Positions 24,471 to 32,924 of a stretch of DNA of 36,500 nucleotides are shown here, in pieces (position 1 is the first letter of the stretch; each line of letters starts with the position of its first letter). A program made the position numbers and the translations under genes. The notes beneath the pieces were generated by a model. The model worked only from the letters and a program-made list of their open reading frames with translations, did not search any database and had not been told where the DNA came from. The stretch comes from an uncultured Caulobacterales bacterium (GTDB lineage Bacteria > Pseudomonadota > Alphaproteobacteria > Caulobacterales > Caulobacteraceae). The stretch is taken from contig CAISYT010000059.1 in NCBI GenBank assembly GCA_903889785.1, positions 1-36,500 on the forward strand, written 5' to 3'.

Positions 24471-24555
24471 GTCACCCCGACGAGCGCGCAGCGCGGCGCC
24501 AAGCCCCAGATGCCTGCGCATTTCAAGCTGGATCCCGGCTCGAGGCCGGGATGAC
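24471..24555. repeat. Palindromic repeat element in the cysD-cysNC spacer
   Basis: An ~85-bp segment is bounded by inverted ends, GTCACCCC at 24471 and GGGATGAC ending at 24555. It contains a perfect hairpin with arms ATCCCGGC and GCCGGGAT over TCGAG at 24532-24552, next to CAAGCTGG. The sequence type (GTCATCCCGG...CCGGGATCCAGCTTG) is one I recall as a dispersed palindromic repeat in alphaproteobacterial genomes. Only one copy was seen in this window, so the repeat status rests on memory. Confidence 0.6.
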
Positions 24556-24576
24556 AGAAGCGGGCAACCGGCTTCA

Positions 24577-25479
24577 TCAGAAGTAGCCCTCCTGCTTCTT
24601 CTTCTCCATCGAGGCGGCCTGGTCGTGGTCGATCATCCGGCCCTGGCGCTCGCTGGTTGTCGCCAGCAGCATTTCCTGGATCACGTCCGGCAGGGTGGAG
24701 GCGTCGCTCTCAACCGCCCCGCTCAGTGGGTAGCAGCCCAGGGTACGGAACCGCACCGACTTCATCTGTGTGACTTCGCCCGGATTTAGCCGCATGCGGT
24801 CGTCATCGACCATGATTAGCTGACCGTCGCGCTCAACCACGGGCCTCGGCTTTGCCAAGTAGAGGTCGGGGATCGGGATGTTTTCCAGATGGATGTATTG
24901 CCAGACGTCCAGCTCGGTCCAGTTGGAGATCGGAAAGACGCGGATCGATTCACCCGGACGCTTCTTGGTATTGTAGAGTCGCCAGAGCTCGGGTCGCTGG
25001 TTCTTCGGGTCCCAGCGGTGATCCTTGGAGCGGAAAGAGAAAATGCGCTCCTTGGCGCGGCTTTTTTCCTCGTCGCGGCGGGCCCCGCCGAAGGCCGCGT
25101 CGAACCCACCGTCGTCCAGCGCCTGTTTGAGCCCTTGGGTCTTCCAGATGTCGGTATGCAGGGCGCTACCGTGGTCGAACGGGTTGATGTTTCTGGCCAC
25201 GGCCTCGGGGTTTTTGTGCACGATCAGCTCGAACCCCAGCGACTTCGCCATCTGCTCGCGCATCGCGTACATCGCCTGGAATTTCCAGGTGGTGTCGACG
25301 TGCAGCAGCGGGAACGGCGGCTTGGCCGGGTAGAAGGCCTTGGCGGCCAGTCGCAACATCACCGCGCTGTCCTTGCCGACCGAGTAAAGCATCACCGGCC
25401 GCTCGCACTCCGCCGCAACCTCGCGGAGGATATGGATACTCTCGGCTTCCAGGCGCTGCAGGTGGGTAAGACTAGGCAA
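24577..25479 (-). CDS. cysD: Sulfate adenylyltransferase subunit 2
   Basis: CysD is the catalytic subunit of ATP sulfurylase, forming APS from ATP and sulfate in the cytoplasm with the CysN GTPase. The PP-loop reads YSVGKDSAVMLRLA. Other marks are PFPLLHVDTTWKFQAMYAMR, FGGARRDEEKSRAKERIFSF, RVFPISNWTELDVWQYIHLE and the C-terminal RMIDHDQAASMEKKKQEGYF. I chose TTG 25479 (PSLTHLQRLEAESIHILREV follows) because AGGAAAA lies just before it and it gives the standard 300 residues. An ATG at 25536 adds 19 unconserved residues. Confidence 0.96.
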   Translation of the reverse strand: MPSLTHLQRLEAESIHILREVAAECERPVMLYSVGKDSAVMLRLAAKAFYPAKPPFPLLHVDTTWKFQAMYAMREQMAKSLGFELIVHKNPEAVARNINPFDHGSALHTDIWKTQGLKQALDDGGFDAAFGGARRDEEKSRAKERIFSFRSKDHRWDPKNQRPELWRLYNTKKRPGESIRVFPISNWTELDVWQYIHLENIPIPDLYLAKPRPVVERDGQLIMVDDDRMRLNPGEVTQMKSVRFRTLGCYPLSGAVESDASTLPDVIQEMLLATTSERQGRMIDHDQAASMEKKKQEGYF

Positions 25480-25856
25480 GGGTTTTCCTAAAAGCTTGCG
25501 GCGGGCCGCAGGGGCGCTCCTATAGGGGTTGCGCACGATGGCGTCTCGATAGGGAGCTTGGCGTGGGACTTAGAAAAACTCCAAGCCGGCAACGGCGATA
25601 TTAGCCCGACCCGGCCTAAGGAGAAATAGCCCAGGGTGCCGGTACCCCTCCGCATCGGCGCGGTAGAGAGGCCCTAAGGGCCTCTCGCCTGGCGTTCGAC
25701 GCCGCCATCTTGCGGCGCTGGAGGCCAACTTCAGGGTGCGGTGATTTCCGAATTGTCGGAGTCCGTGCTACGCAAATCTTGTTGAGGCGACCCGATGATG
25801 CAGACCTCGGTCTCAGCAATGCGTCGCTAACCTGAGCCGAATTGAGTTTGCCGACC
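25480..25856. other. 377-bp divergent spacer with clustered hairpins
   Basis: This lies between the diverging cysD and AI-2E transporter genes and must hold both promoters. Three inverted repeats lie close together: GAGAGGCCC/GGGCCTCTC with a 3-base loop (25666-25686), GGCGT/ACGCC with a TCG loop (25691-25703), and CGCCGC/GCGGCG with a 6-base loop (25700-25717). The last two overlap and could exchange. A weak minus-strand frame (25616-25858) shows no family. I see no clear -35/-10 pair and no known riboswitch. Confidence 0.45.
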
Positions 25857-26996
25857 ATGGACGAATCCGACTCGATGGCCGTTATTCGTCATTGCATTGC
25901 GATCGTGGCGGTCATCGCGATGGGTGCGGCCGCCTATGCCCTGAGCGATATCCTCACACCCCTCGCCCTGGCGGTGTTTCTCAGCATTCTGATCGACGGG
26001 TTTGTGCGAGTGCTGAGCCATCGCGCCCGGCTGCCGGCACAGGTCGCCCTGACCGTGGCGCTACTGCTGTCGACGCTACTCTTTGGCGGGGCCCTCTATG
26101 TGATCGCAGATAGCGGGGCTGGGTTCGTCAACGAGTTGCTCGGCTATGGCCCCAAGCTCAACGCCGTGATCGCCCAGGCGGCGGGACTATTTCATATCGC
26201 CGTACCGCCCACGCTGGGTGAGCTGTTCCAGCAGCTCGACCCGATGAAATTCATCGCGCCTGCTGCTGCCGGCCTCAAGGGGTTTGCGGCCAACGCCCTG
26301 TTCGTCCTGGTCTATATGGGCTTTCTGTTTGCCTCGCAGCATGGGTTCCGTCGGAAACTGGTGTCGTTGTTCCCAAATCGGGCGACGCGCGAGAACGCCA
26401 TCCATGCCTTCGAGCGCATCCGCAACGGCATTGAGCAGTACCTCTATGTGCAAACCGTCACCGGCCTGATCATCGCGGCATCGGCATGGGCGGTGATGTC
26501 GCTGATCCACCTCGATAACGCCCTGTTCTGGGCCTTCTTGATGTTCGTGGTCTGCTACATCCCAGTAATCGGCGGCGCGGTGGCGGTCATACTGCCGCCG
26601 GTCTTCGCCATGGTGCAGTTTCCAACCTACGGGCCGGCGGTGGTGCTGATATGCGCCCTTGCTGTCATCCATTTTGTTGTCGGCAACATCATCTTGCCTC
26701 GCATGCAAGGCGAGAGCCTGAACATGGACCCCGTGGTCCTGCTGCTGTCACTGGCGTTCTGGACGGCGATCTGGGGCCTGCCGGGAGCGTTTCTATCCAC
26801 CCCCCTGACAGTCACGGCTATGGTCATCTTGGCCCAGTTCCCCGCGTCGCGGTGGATCGCGGTGTTGCTATCCGGCAATGGCGATCCTGAGTCCGCAGGC
26901 CGCAGCCGGGTTGGATACACGCCCGGCGAAGCACCGCTGGTGCCGCCAGCCCCGCCGGACAGACCACAGAAAAGGCGCTCCGTCACGAAAGCGTGA
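25857..26996 (+). CDS. AI-2E family transporter (PerM/TqsA-like)
   Basis: This is a polytopic inner-membrane protein of the AI-2 exporter superfamily. It has an N-terminal pair of segments (IAIVAVIAMGAAAYALSDIL, PLALAVFLSILIDGFV), a soluble linker with FQQLDPMKF, and a C-terminal group of segments. The latter contains ALFWAFLMFVVCYIPVIGGA and the family ending GNIILPRMQGESLNMDPVVL with LSLAFWTAIWGLPGAFLSTP. The tail after ~345 is hydrophilic. Members export AI-2, act in Na+/H+ exchange or are uncharacterised; the substrate is not deducible. ATG 25857 was preferred to TTG 25842 and ATG 25875. Confidence 0.9.
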   Translation: MDESDSMAVIRHCIAIVAVIAMGAAAYALSDILTPLALAVFLSILIDGFVRVLSHRARLPAQVALTVALLLSTLLFGGALYVIADSGAGFVNELLGYGPKLNAVIAQAAGLFHIAVPPTLGELFQQLDPMKFIAPAAAGLKGFAANALFVLVYMGFLFASQHGFRRKLVSLFPNRATRENAIHAFERIRNGIEQYLYVQTVTGLIIAASAWAVMSLIHLDNALFWAFLMFVVCYIPVIGGAVAVILPPVFAMVQFPTYGPAVVLICALAVIHFVVGNIILPRMQGESLNMDPVVLLLSLAFWTAIWGLPGAFLSTPLTVTAMVILAQFPASRWIAVLLSGNGDPESAGRSRVGYTPGEAPLVPPAPPDRPQKRRSVTKA

Positions 26997-27136
26997 TGGT
27001 GCTGGGCTTAAACTGAGGCCGCGCACTCCTATTTAGTAGTTGTACCAAGTCACATCTTGGACTTGGACGGTTCGGTGGGTGCCGCCCCAGCACATGTCCG
27101 TCCTAAAAAGGCTCTGCACGTTCAGACGCCATATTG

Positions 27137-27171
27137 CGCCGTCGGCCACCCCCCCTGGCCGGCGGCGTTTT
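27137..27171 (+). terminator. Intrinsic terminator after the AI-2E transporter gene
   Basis: Twelve-base arms CGCCGTCGGCCA (27137-27148) and TGGCCGGCGGCG (27156-27167) flank a loop of seven C and are followed by TTTT. On the plus-strand RNA every position pairs, one as U-G. On the minus strand that position would be a C-A mismatch and no U-run follows. It therefore ends plus-strand transcription, 140 bp after the transporter stop, and lies 23 bp from the end of convergent purH. Confidence 0.75.
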
Positions 27172-27193
27172 GGTGTCGAGATTGCGCCGCGGC

Positions 27194-28789
27194 TTAGTGC
27201 CGGAAGACCCGAACGCCAGTGAACACCATGGCCAGGCCGCGCTCGTCTGCGGCGTCGATCACCTTCTGATCCCCGATGGAACCGCCGGGCTGGATCACCG
27301 CGGTGCAGCCCGCATCTGCGGCCTGAATCAAGCCATCCGGGAACGGGAAGAAGGCCTCCGAAGCACAGGCGCTGCCCTTCAGGTCGAGGCCGAAATCGGC
27401 GGCCCGAAGCGCGGCAATGCGGGCGCTATCCTTGCGGTTCATTTGGCCAGCCCCCACGCCCAGCGTCTGACCGGCACGCGCATAGACGATGGCGTTGGAC
27501 TTGACGTGTTTGGCGATAGTGAAAGCGAAGAGCATGTCTTGGATCTCTTCGTCCGTCGGCGCGCGTTTGGTCACGACTTTTAAGTCCGCCGCGGTCAGGC
27601 GCGCAGCGTCGCGGTCCTGCACCAGGAAGCCCCCAGCAACCGACTTGAAGGTCAGGCCCACGCTGAGCGGATCGGCCATGGCGCCGGTGGTCAACAGGCG
27701 CACGTTCTTTTTGGCCGCGAACAGGGCGGCCGCCTCATCATCGACCTCGGGAGCGATCACCACCTCGGTTAGAAGCTTGAGGATTTCAACGGTTGTCGCC
27801 GCGTCGAGCCGGCTGTTGCAGGCGATTATGCCGCCAAAAGCGCTGGTCGGATCGCAGGCTAGGGCGCGGGCATAGGCGTCAAACAGGGTCTTTCCGGTCG
27901 CCACGCCGCAGGGATTGGCGTGCTTGATAATGGCGCAGGCCGGTCCGGTCTTCCGATCAAACTCGCTGACCAATTCGAAGGCGGCGTCGGTATCGTTGAT
28001 ATTGTTGTAGCTGAGTTCCTTGCCTTGCCACTGCTGCGCCGTTGCCACGCCCGGCCGCGACTCGCTGGTCCGGTAAAAAGCCGCCTTCTGGTGCGGGTTC
28101 TCGCCGTAGCGCATGGTCTGGACGAGTTGGCCGGCGATGGTCTTGTGGGCGGGAAAGTCGTAGCCCAGCTGTGCGGCGAACCAGGCGCTGATCGCCGCGT
28201 CATAGGCTGCCGTCACCGCATAGGCCCGCGCGGCCAGGGCTTTTCGCAAGGCCAGGGTGGTCGAGCCGCCCGTCTCCGCGAGCACGCCGAGGATGTCTTG
28301 CATATCGGCCGGCGAGGTCGCGACCGCCACATACCCATGGTTCTTCGAACCGGACCGGATCATGGCTGGGCCCCCGATATCGATGTTCTCGACGCAGGCG
28401 TCGTAGCCGCCTCCGGCCGCTACGGTCTGACTGAAGGGGTATAGATTCACATAGATCAGATCGATTTGGCTGATGCCATGCTGGCTCATGGCCGCCGCGT
28501 GAGACGGGGCGTCGCGCACACCCAGCAGGCCACCGTGCACCACCGGGTGCAAGGTCTTGACCCGCCCGTCCATCATCTCGGGAAAACCGGTCAGCTCGCT
28601 GATGTCCTTAACCGCGAGGCCGGCAGCGGCGATGGCCGCCCGTGTACCGCCCGTCGAAATCAGTTCGACGCCCAAATCGCTCAGCGCCTTGGCGGCCTCA
28701 ATTAGGCCGGTCTTATCAGAGACCGACAGCAGGGCGCGGCGGACCGGCGCCAGGTCGGGCGAGGGTGGAAAATCAGGGGCGGCAGGCAT
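27194..28789 (-). CDS. purH: Bifunctional AICAR transformylase / IMP cyclohydrolase
   Basis: PurH carries out the last two steps of IMP synthesis: formylation of AICAR and ring closure. The N-terminal MGS-like cyclohydrolase domain starts RRALLSVSDKTGLIEAAKAL and contains STGGTRAAI and LHPVVHGGLLG. The transformylase part has RYGENPHQKAAFY, NINDTDAAFELVSEF, and the catalytic Lys-His in IIKHANPCGVA. SNAIVYARAGQTLGVGAGQM and FFPFPDGLIQAADAG are C-terminal marks. The 531 residues are standard. It is the last gene of the rsmB-rpe-heparinase-purH run, 135 bp after the previous gene. Confidence 0.97.
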   Translation of the reverse strand: MPAAPDFPPSPDLAPVRRALLSVSDKTGLIEAAKALSDLGVELISTGGTRAAIAAAGLAVKDISELTGFPEMMDGRVKTLHPVVHGGLLGVRDAPSHAAAMSQHGISQIDLIYVNLYPFSQTVAAGGGYDACVENIDIGGPAMIRSGSKNHGYVAVATSPADMQDILGVLAETGGSTTLALRKALAARAYAVTAAYDAAISAWFAAQLGYDFPAHKTIAGQLVQTMRYGENPHQKAAFYRTSESRPGVATAQQWQGKELSYNNINDTDAAFELVSEFDRKTGPACAIIKHANPCGVATGKTLFDAYARALACDPTSAFGGIIACNSRLDAATTVEILKLLTEVVIAPEVDDEAAALFAAKKNVRLLTTGAMADPLSVGLTFKSVAGGFLVQDRDAARLTAADLKVVTKRAPTDEEIQDMLFAFTIAKHVKSNAIVYARAGQTLGVGAGQMNRKDSARIAALRAADFGLDLKGSACASEAFFPFPDGLIQAADAGCTAVIQPGGSIGDQKVIDAADERGLAMVFTGVRVFRH

Positions 28790-28924
28790 GATGACGGCTC
28801 CATCGTTAGAACGGAGCCCAGGCGCGCGACATTGCCTCAGTGAGGGCCCGCGCTCCCCGGTGGTGAACCACCTCTAGCGCCAGTTACGCGGGCACGCCGG
28901 AGATGCTCGCGACGCGCGCACTCG

Positions 28925-30679
28925 TCAAGTTCCAGCGTCAGCAACCGCCAGCTTCCAGCGCACGCGGCCACCGATATCCGAACGGGCGCGGCCCATCAGC
29001 ACCACTTGGCTGGAGCTTCGAGACGTTCCGTCCGCGAAATGGAAACTGGGTTCGATCAACACCTCCGATGCGTCGCTGCGCAGCCACCAGCCCTGGTTGG
29101 AGGGCCCGCGAATCAGCACGCTCTTTTGGTCGCGCGCGAGCGAAGCCCGGGCGTCCGGATGCAGGTGAAATCGGACAGCAAAGGGCAGGTAGCGCGGCCG
29201 GGCAGACTTGGTCGTGCGCGGCTTGGCACCGATCAGATCAAGCCGGTCCTCGCCTCGAAGCTGGTTCTGCACCCGGTCCAGAAACAGTCGCCGAACGTGG
29301 CGAAGGCCAAAGCGCGGCCCCCAGGCATCGTGGCTTAGATCCAACCAGACCCCTTCCGGCCCATCGTGGCGGCGCGCCGTGACTTGGCGCGGCGCTCCGG
29401 CAAGGCGGGGCCCCAGCAGGGCCGCCGATGGGCCCAAGAGCGGCGCGCCCACCGACGACTCCCCCATTGCCAAGGTCGAGGCGGCGTCGACAAGGCGGAA
29501 GGCTGGCGGTGCGGCACCGTCGGGGCTCCAACCGCTGTTGGTGATCAGCCGGTCACGACCACAGATCACCTCAATCGCGAAGGGTTGGGCGCAGGCCAAA
29601 ACCGCGAAGTCGCCCTGGGCCGGCGCTCCCGCATCGACCATGGCCAGCAGCCCCCCACCGGTCAGCCGGTGATAGCCACTGAGCGGGACCGCATCCGGCG
29701 GACGGGTCATGCCGGAATCCTGTGCCAAGGCAGCGGCGACCCGGGCGGCACGCACCGACTCCCCACCCTGGAAAGACGCGAGGTGGCCGTCACTTAAGGT
29801 GAAAAATCGCACGGCATTCGACAGTCGGTCGATCGTACGGGTCAGCATTGGCGGCGGCTCCAGCCCGCGCTGGGACAGGGCATCTTCAAGCGTCAAAAGG
29901 TCGAACAACAGTTCCAGCCCGGCCTGCGGTGAGCGCGAGGCGTGAACGCCATCGGGCAGGACGGTGCGCGGTAAGAGCGATTCCAGCCGAGCGATGGCGG
30001 CCTTTCCGAGCCTTTCGCCCGGTCGGCCAGCCAGGGCGCAGGCGGCGACAGCCACCACCGCCGCCCGCTCTGCGGCACGGTCGGGGGCCTTTGAGAGGGT
30101 CAACAGGTGCCGAGCCTGCCGAGCTAGGTCCAGGGTCATGCTGGCGATCTCTGCGTCGGAGGCCCCCGCGGCCAGGGCGCCCAGGGCGCAGGCCAGATTG
30201 AACACCCGGCGCTCCAGAATAGCGGGGCTCCAGGAAAAAGTGTTCCAAGACCCAAACAACCGCCGCCACTGCATATGAAGCCGCAACGCCTGGGTTGGGC
30301 CTTGCGCCGTGTCGGCGAGAAGGTCGCGGATCCAATCGTATCGGTGCAGGGCCTGGGCCAGGCGATAGGTCGGACTGGGCAGGTCCCACGGGTCGCCCGT
30401 GGGGCCCAACTGCAGGACGGAGCCCCCGAGATCGAAATCACCGCGTAAAATAGCGCGCGCCTTGATCGGATTGGCGGGACGGAAATCACGCGGGCGAGAG
30501 GCAATGCCTTTCGGCGTGGGCCAGTTTAGCAACTGACCGTGAAGGGGCGAGCCGTACCATTCGCCATCCCAAGCGGCGCGGAGCAGGCGCAATCCAGCCA
30601 GGCCGGTCTCGCCGATAAGGCTAGGAAGTCGCGCCAGCACGGCGCTGCGTCGGGAAGGATCTGCGGTGCCGTCGGGCAA
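28925..30679 (-). CDS. Heparinase II/III family protein
   Basis: The 584-residue protein has a helical N-terminal (alpha/alpha) half with YRLAQALHRYDWIRDLL, WNTFSWSPAILERRVFNLAC and LLPRTVLPDGVHASRSPQAG. A C-terminal beta-sandwich follows, typical of heparinase II/III-like lyases (GYHRLTGGGLLAMVDAG, SHDAWGPRFGLRHVRRLFLD, FHLHPDARASL). No signal peptide is visible, so it is probably cytoplasmic or processed otherwise. The substrate is unknown; the family cleaves uronate polysaccharides. It lies 8 bp after rpe and upstream of purH, an arrangement I recall from Caulobacter relatives. What it does between these metabolic genes is open. Confidence 0.85.
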   Translation of the reverse strand: MPDGTADPSRRSAVLARLPSLIGETGLAGLRLLRAAWDGEWYGSPLHGQLLNWPTPKGIASRPRDFRPANPIKARAILRGDFDLGGSVLQLGPTGDPWDLPSPTYRLAQALHRYDWIRDLLADTAQGPTQALRLHMQWRRLFGSWNTFSWSPAILERRVFNLACALGALAAGASDAEIASMTLDLARQARHLLTLSKAPDRAAERAAVVAVAACALAGRPGERLGKAAIARLESLLPRTVLPDGVHASRSPQAGLELLFDLLTLEDALSQRGLEPPPMLTRTIDRLSNAVRFFTLSDGHLASFQGGESVRAARVAAALAQDSGMTRPPDAVPLSGYHRLTGGGLLAMVDAGAPAQGDFAVLACAQPFAIEVICGRDRLITNSGWSPDGAAPPAFRLVDAASTLAMGESSVGAPLLGPSAALLGPRLAGAPRQVTARRHDGPEGVWLDLSHDAWGPRFGLRHVRRLFLDRVQNQLRGEDRLDLIGAKPRTTKSARPRYLPFAVRFHLHPDARASLARDQKSVLIRGPSNQGWWLRSDASEVLIEPSFHFADGTSRSSSQVVLMGRARSDIGGRVRWKLAVADAGT

Positions 30680-30687
30680 GGCCGCGC

Positions 30688-31341
30688 TCAGGTCCCGCGC
30701 AGGGCGGCGATATTGGCGGCGTACGCGCTGGCCCCGCCCTTGAAGGCAGCATTTCCGGCCACCAGGGCCGTGGCACCGGCAGCGACGCAGCGCGCGGCCG
30801 TCTCGGCATTGACCCCGCCATCAACCTGCAGGTCGATCTGGCGCGGGGATTGATCGATGATTGCCCGCACCCGCGCGATCTTGGAGATCGCACTCGGAAT
30901 GAAACTCTGGCCCCCAAAGCCCGGGTTGACCGACATGACCAGTACCAAGTCGACCAGGTCCAGAGTTTCTTCGACAACGCTCGGTGATGTGGCGGGGTTG
31001 AGCACCACGCCCGCCTTGGCGCCAAGTTCTCGAATTCGGCTCAAGGTGCGAGCCAGGTGGGGGCCCGCCTCCGGATGGACGCTGATAATATCAGCGCCGG
31101 CAGCCCGAAACGCCTCAAGATAGGGGTCCGCCGGACTGATCATCAGGTGACAGTCGATTGGGATCGACACCAGCGGACGGAGCGCCTTCACCACGTCAGG
31201 ACCGACGGTCAGGTTCGGCACAAAGTGGCCGTCCATCACATCGACGTGCAACCAATCGGCGCCGGCGGCCTGCATGGCCTGGGCCTCTTCCCCCAGGCGG
31301 GCGAAGTCGGCGGCCAGGATCGAGGGGGCGATTAGAGTCAT
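30688..31341 (-). CDS. rpe: Ribulose-phosphate 3-epimerase
   Basis: Rpe interconverts ribulose 5-phosphate and xylulose 5-phosphate in the pentose phosphate pathway. It is a metal-dependent TIM barrel. The sequence shows IAPSILAADFARLGEE, WLHVDVMDGHFVPNLTVGP, DCHLMISPADPY, HPEAG, VMSVNPGFGGQSFIPSAI and QVDGGVNAETA, which hold the metal and catalytic residues. The 217 residues match. It follows rsmB by 48 bp and precedes the heparinase-like gene by 8 bp. Confidence 0.97.
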   Translation of the reverse strand: MTLIAPSILAADFARLGEEAQAMQAAGADWLHVDVMDGHFVPNLTVGPDVVKALRPLVSIPIDCHLMISPADPYLEAFRAAGADIISVHPEAGPHLARTLSRIRELGAKAGVVLNPATSPSVVEETLDLVDLVLVMSVNPGFGGQSFIPSAISKIARVRAIIDQSPRQIDLQVDGGVNAETAARCVAAGATALVAGNAAFKGGASAYAANIAALRGT

Positions 31342-31389
31342 GGGAAGCGACTTAACCCTGCGCCGGGCCTTACCTCAAGAGATTTGGGC

Positions 31390-32676
31390 TTAAGTGTTGC
31401 GGATGAAGCGCGCCGCGAAGAAGCCGTCCATGCCGCCCTCCATCTGGCTCGGCAGCAGGCGCAGCGCGCCGTTGACGGCGCTGGCCGCTGGCGCACCGCC
31501 CTCGCCTGGCACAACGGGATCGAGGGCGAATTCGGGATGTCGCTTGAGGAAACCCTGCGCTTGGCCCTCGCCCTCTTCCGGCTCAAGGGAACAGACGCAA
31601 TAGACCAGCCTGCCACGGGGCGAGACGCGTGCGGCGGCCGAGTCCAGCAGGCGCTTCTGCAGCGTCGCCACCGTAGCGAGGTCGCCAGGACGCGCCAGCC
31701 AAAGGGTTTCTGGGTGACGCCGGAATGTGCCGGTGGCCGAACAGGGTGCATCCAGCAGCACGGCATCAAAGGTTCGCGTATCTTTCCAGTCCACGCCGTC
31801 AGCGGCGGCAATTTCAGCCGTAAGGCCTGTGCGGGCCAGGTTTTCGCGCACCCGACGAAGGCGGGAGACCGAGCGGTCCAGGGCCGTGACGTCCGCGCCA
31901 GCGGCAGCCAATTGCAGGGTCTTGCCGCCCGGAGCCGCGCACATGTCAAGTACGGTCTGGCCAGGCTGGACATTCAGCAGGCGGGCTGGAATGGCGGCGG
32001 CGGCGTCCTGCACCCACCACGCACCGTCGGAAAATTCAGGCCAGCCTGAGACCTCGCCCTTAAGCCCCACCCGGAGCGAACCACCCGGCAGGACCGTCGC
32101 TTGCAGCGATTGGGCGAGCGCGGCGGCACCTGCGGCATCCTTCAGGGTCACATCGGTGGGCGGCTCTTGCGCGATCAGGGCGGCGATTGCCGCGGCCTGA
32201 TCGCCATAGGCGGCGCGCCAGCGGGCCCACATCCAGGGCGGGACGAGGCCCTCAGGGGCCTCCTCGCCGGGCGCAGCTTCAGACAGGCGGCGCAGCACGG
32301 CGTTGATCAGGCCCTTGAAGGGTCGCGCCTCTTTATCAGCCTGGGCTAGGTCAAGGGTGGCCGAAACCGCCGCAAAGGCCGGCACGTTCATATAGCGCAC
32401 CTGGGCCAACCCCAATCGCAGCAGGTCTCGCACGGCCGGAGGCGGCGGCTTGGCCAGCCTGGCATCCAGCGCCGCATCGAGCGGGCCCAGCCGCCGCAAC
32501 ACCGTCATTCCCAACATGCGCGCAAAGCCGCGGTCGCGGCCATCCAGCCCATGCAGGCCCGTAGCCTCTATGCCCTCATCGAGGCCGCCGCGCCGGTCGA
32601 GCGCGGCCTGGAAAAGAGTCAGGGCCGCCTTGCGGGCAGCCAGTCCGTGCTTGGTGTCTTGCGGAGCATTATTCAC
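31390..32676 (-). CDS. rsmB: 16S rRNA (cytosine(967)-C5)-methyltransferase RsmB family
   Basis: The enzyme uses SAM to methylate a cytosine of 16S rRNA. The N-terminal ~130 residues form a NusB-like RNA-binding domain (RKAALTLFQAALDRRGGLDE, FKGLINAVLRRLSE). The methyltransferase part has the SAM motif LDMCAAPGGKTLQLAA, the DAPCSATGTFRRHPE motif with one catalytic Cys, and VYCVCSLEPEEGE with the second Cys. The 428 residues are usual. It begins a minus-strand run with rpe and is divergent from the small DUF1674 gene 53 bp away. Confidence 0.94.
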   Translation of the reverse strand: MNNAPQDTKHGLAARKAALTLFQAALDRRGGLDEGIEATGLHGLDGRDRGFARMLGMTVLRRLGPLDAALDARLAKPPPPAVRDLLRLGLAQVRYMNVPAFAAVSATLDLAQADKEARPFKGLINAVLRRLSEAAPGEEAPEGLVPPWMWARWRAAYGDQAAAIAALIAQEPPTDVTLKDAAGAAALAQSLQATVLPGGSLRVGLKGEVSGWPEFSDGAWWVQDAAAAIPARLLNVQPGQTVLDMCAAPGGKTLQLAAAGADVTALDRSVSRLRRVRENLARTGLTAEIAAADGVDWKDTRTFDAVLLDAPCSATGTFRRHPETLWLARPGDLATVATLQKRLLDSAAARVSPRGRLVYCVCSLEPEEGEGQAQGFLKRHPEFALDPVVPGEGGAPAASAVNGALRLLPSQMEGGMDGFFAARFIRNT

Positions 32677-32729
32677 CGGGGGCGGCGTGCCTGCTTAACG
32701 CGCCGCGCGCAAGAGGTTAGACAGGGGTT

Positions 32730-32924
32730 ATGTCTGAAGAGATCGATCCGCCAGCGCCCGCCAAGGTGCTTGCCCCCGCCGCCCAACGCGCGCTTGCCGA
32801 GGCTGCGGAGCGCCGCGCCGCCGCAGAAAAACTCGCCCTGCCGCCCGAAGACGGTGGCCCGATCGGGCCGGAACCGACCCGCTATGGCGATTGGGAACGC
32901 AAGGGAATCGCGGTCGACTTCTAG
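32730..32924 (+). CDS. DUF1674 / SDHAF4-like succinate dehydrogenase assembly factor
   Basis: This 64-residue protein ends GPEPTRYGDWERKGIAVDF, the hallmark of DUF1674, whose mitochondrial member SDHAF4 helps mature the flavinated SdhA subunit. The N-terminal half is Ala/Pro/Glu-rich and likely disordered, with a helix around AAQRALAEAAERRAAAEK. In bacteria its role is inferred by homology. The sdh genes are not in the window. The stop overlaps the pyrF stop on the other strand within a shared CTAG. Confidence 0.88.
   Translation: MSEEIDPPAPAKVLAPAAQRALAEAAERRAAAEKLALPPEDGGPIGPEPTRYGDWERKGIAVDF

Noticed and set aside
25537..25600. Possible riboswitch upstream of cysD
   Set aside because: A loose AGCTTGG/CCAAGC pairing is present, but no SAM, cobalamin or other known riboswitch core could be recognised.
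25616..25858. 80-codon minus-strand frame in the cysD/AI-2E spacer
   Set aside because: It overlaps the hairpin cluster and the transporter start, has Arg-rich random-like composition and no family match I can recognise.
28859..28872. GGTGGT/ACCACC inverted repeat after the heparinase-like gene
   Set aside because: The two-base loop leaves an effective stem of only about five pairs, and no T-run follows in the minus-strand direction, so it is not a convincing terminator.
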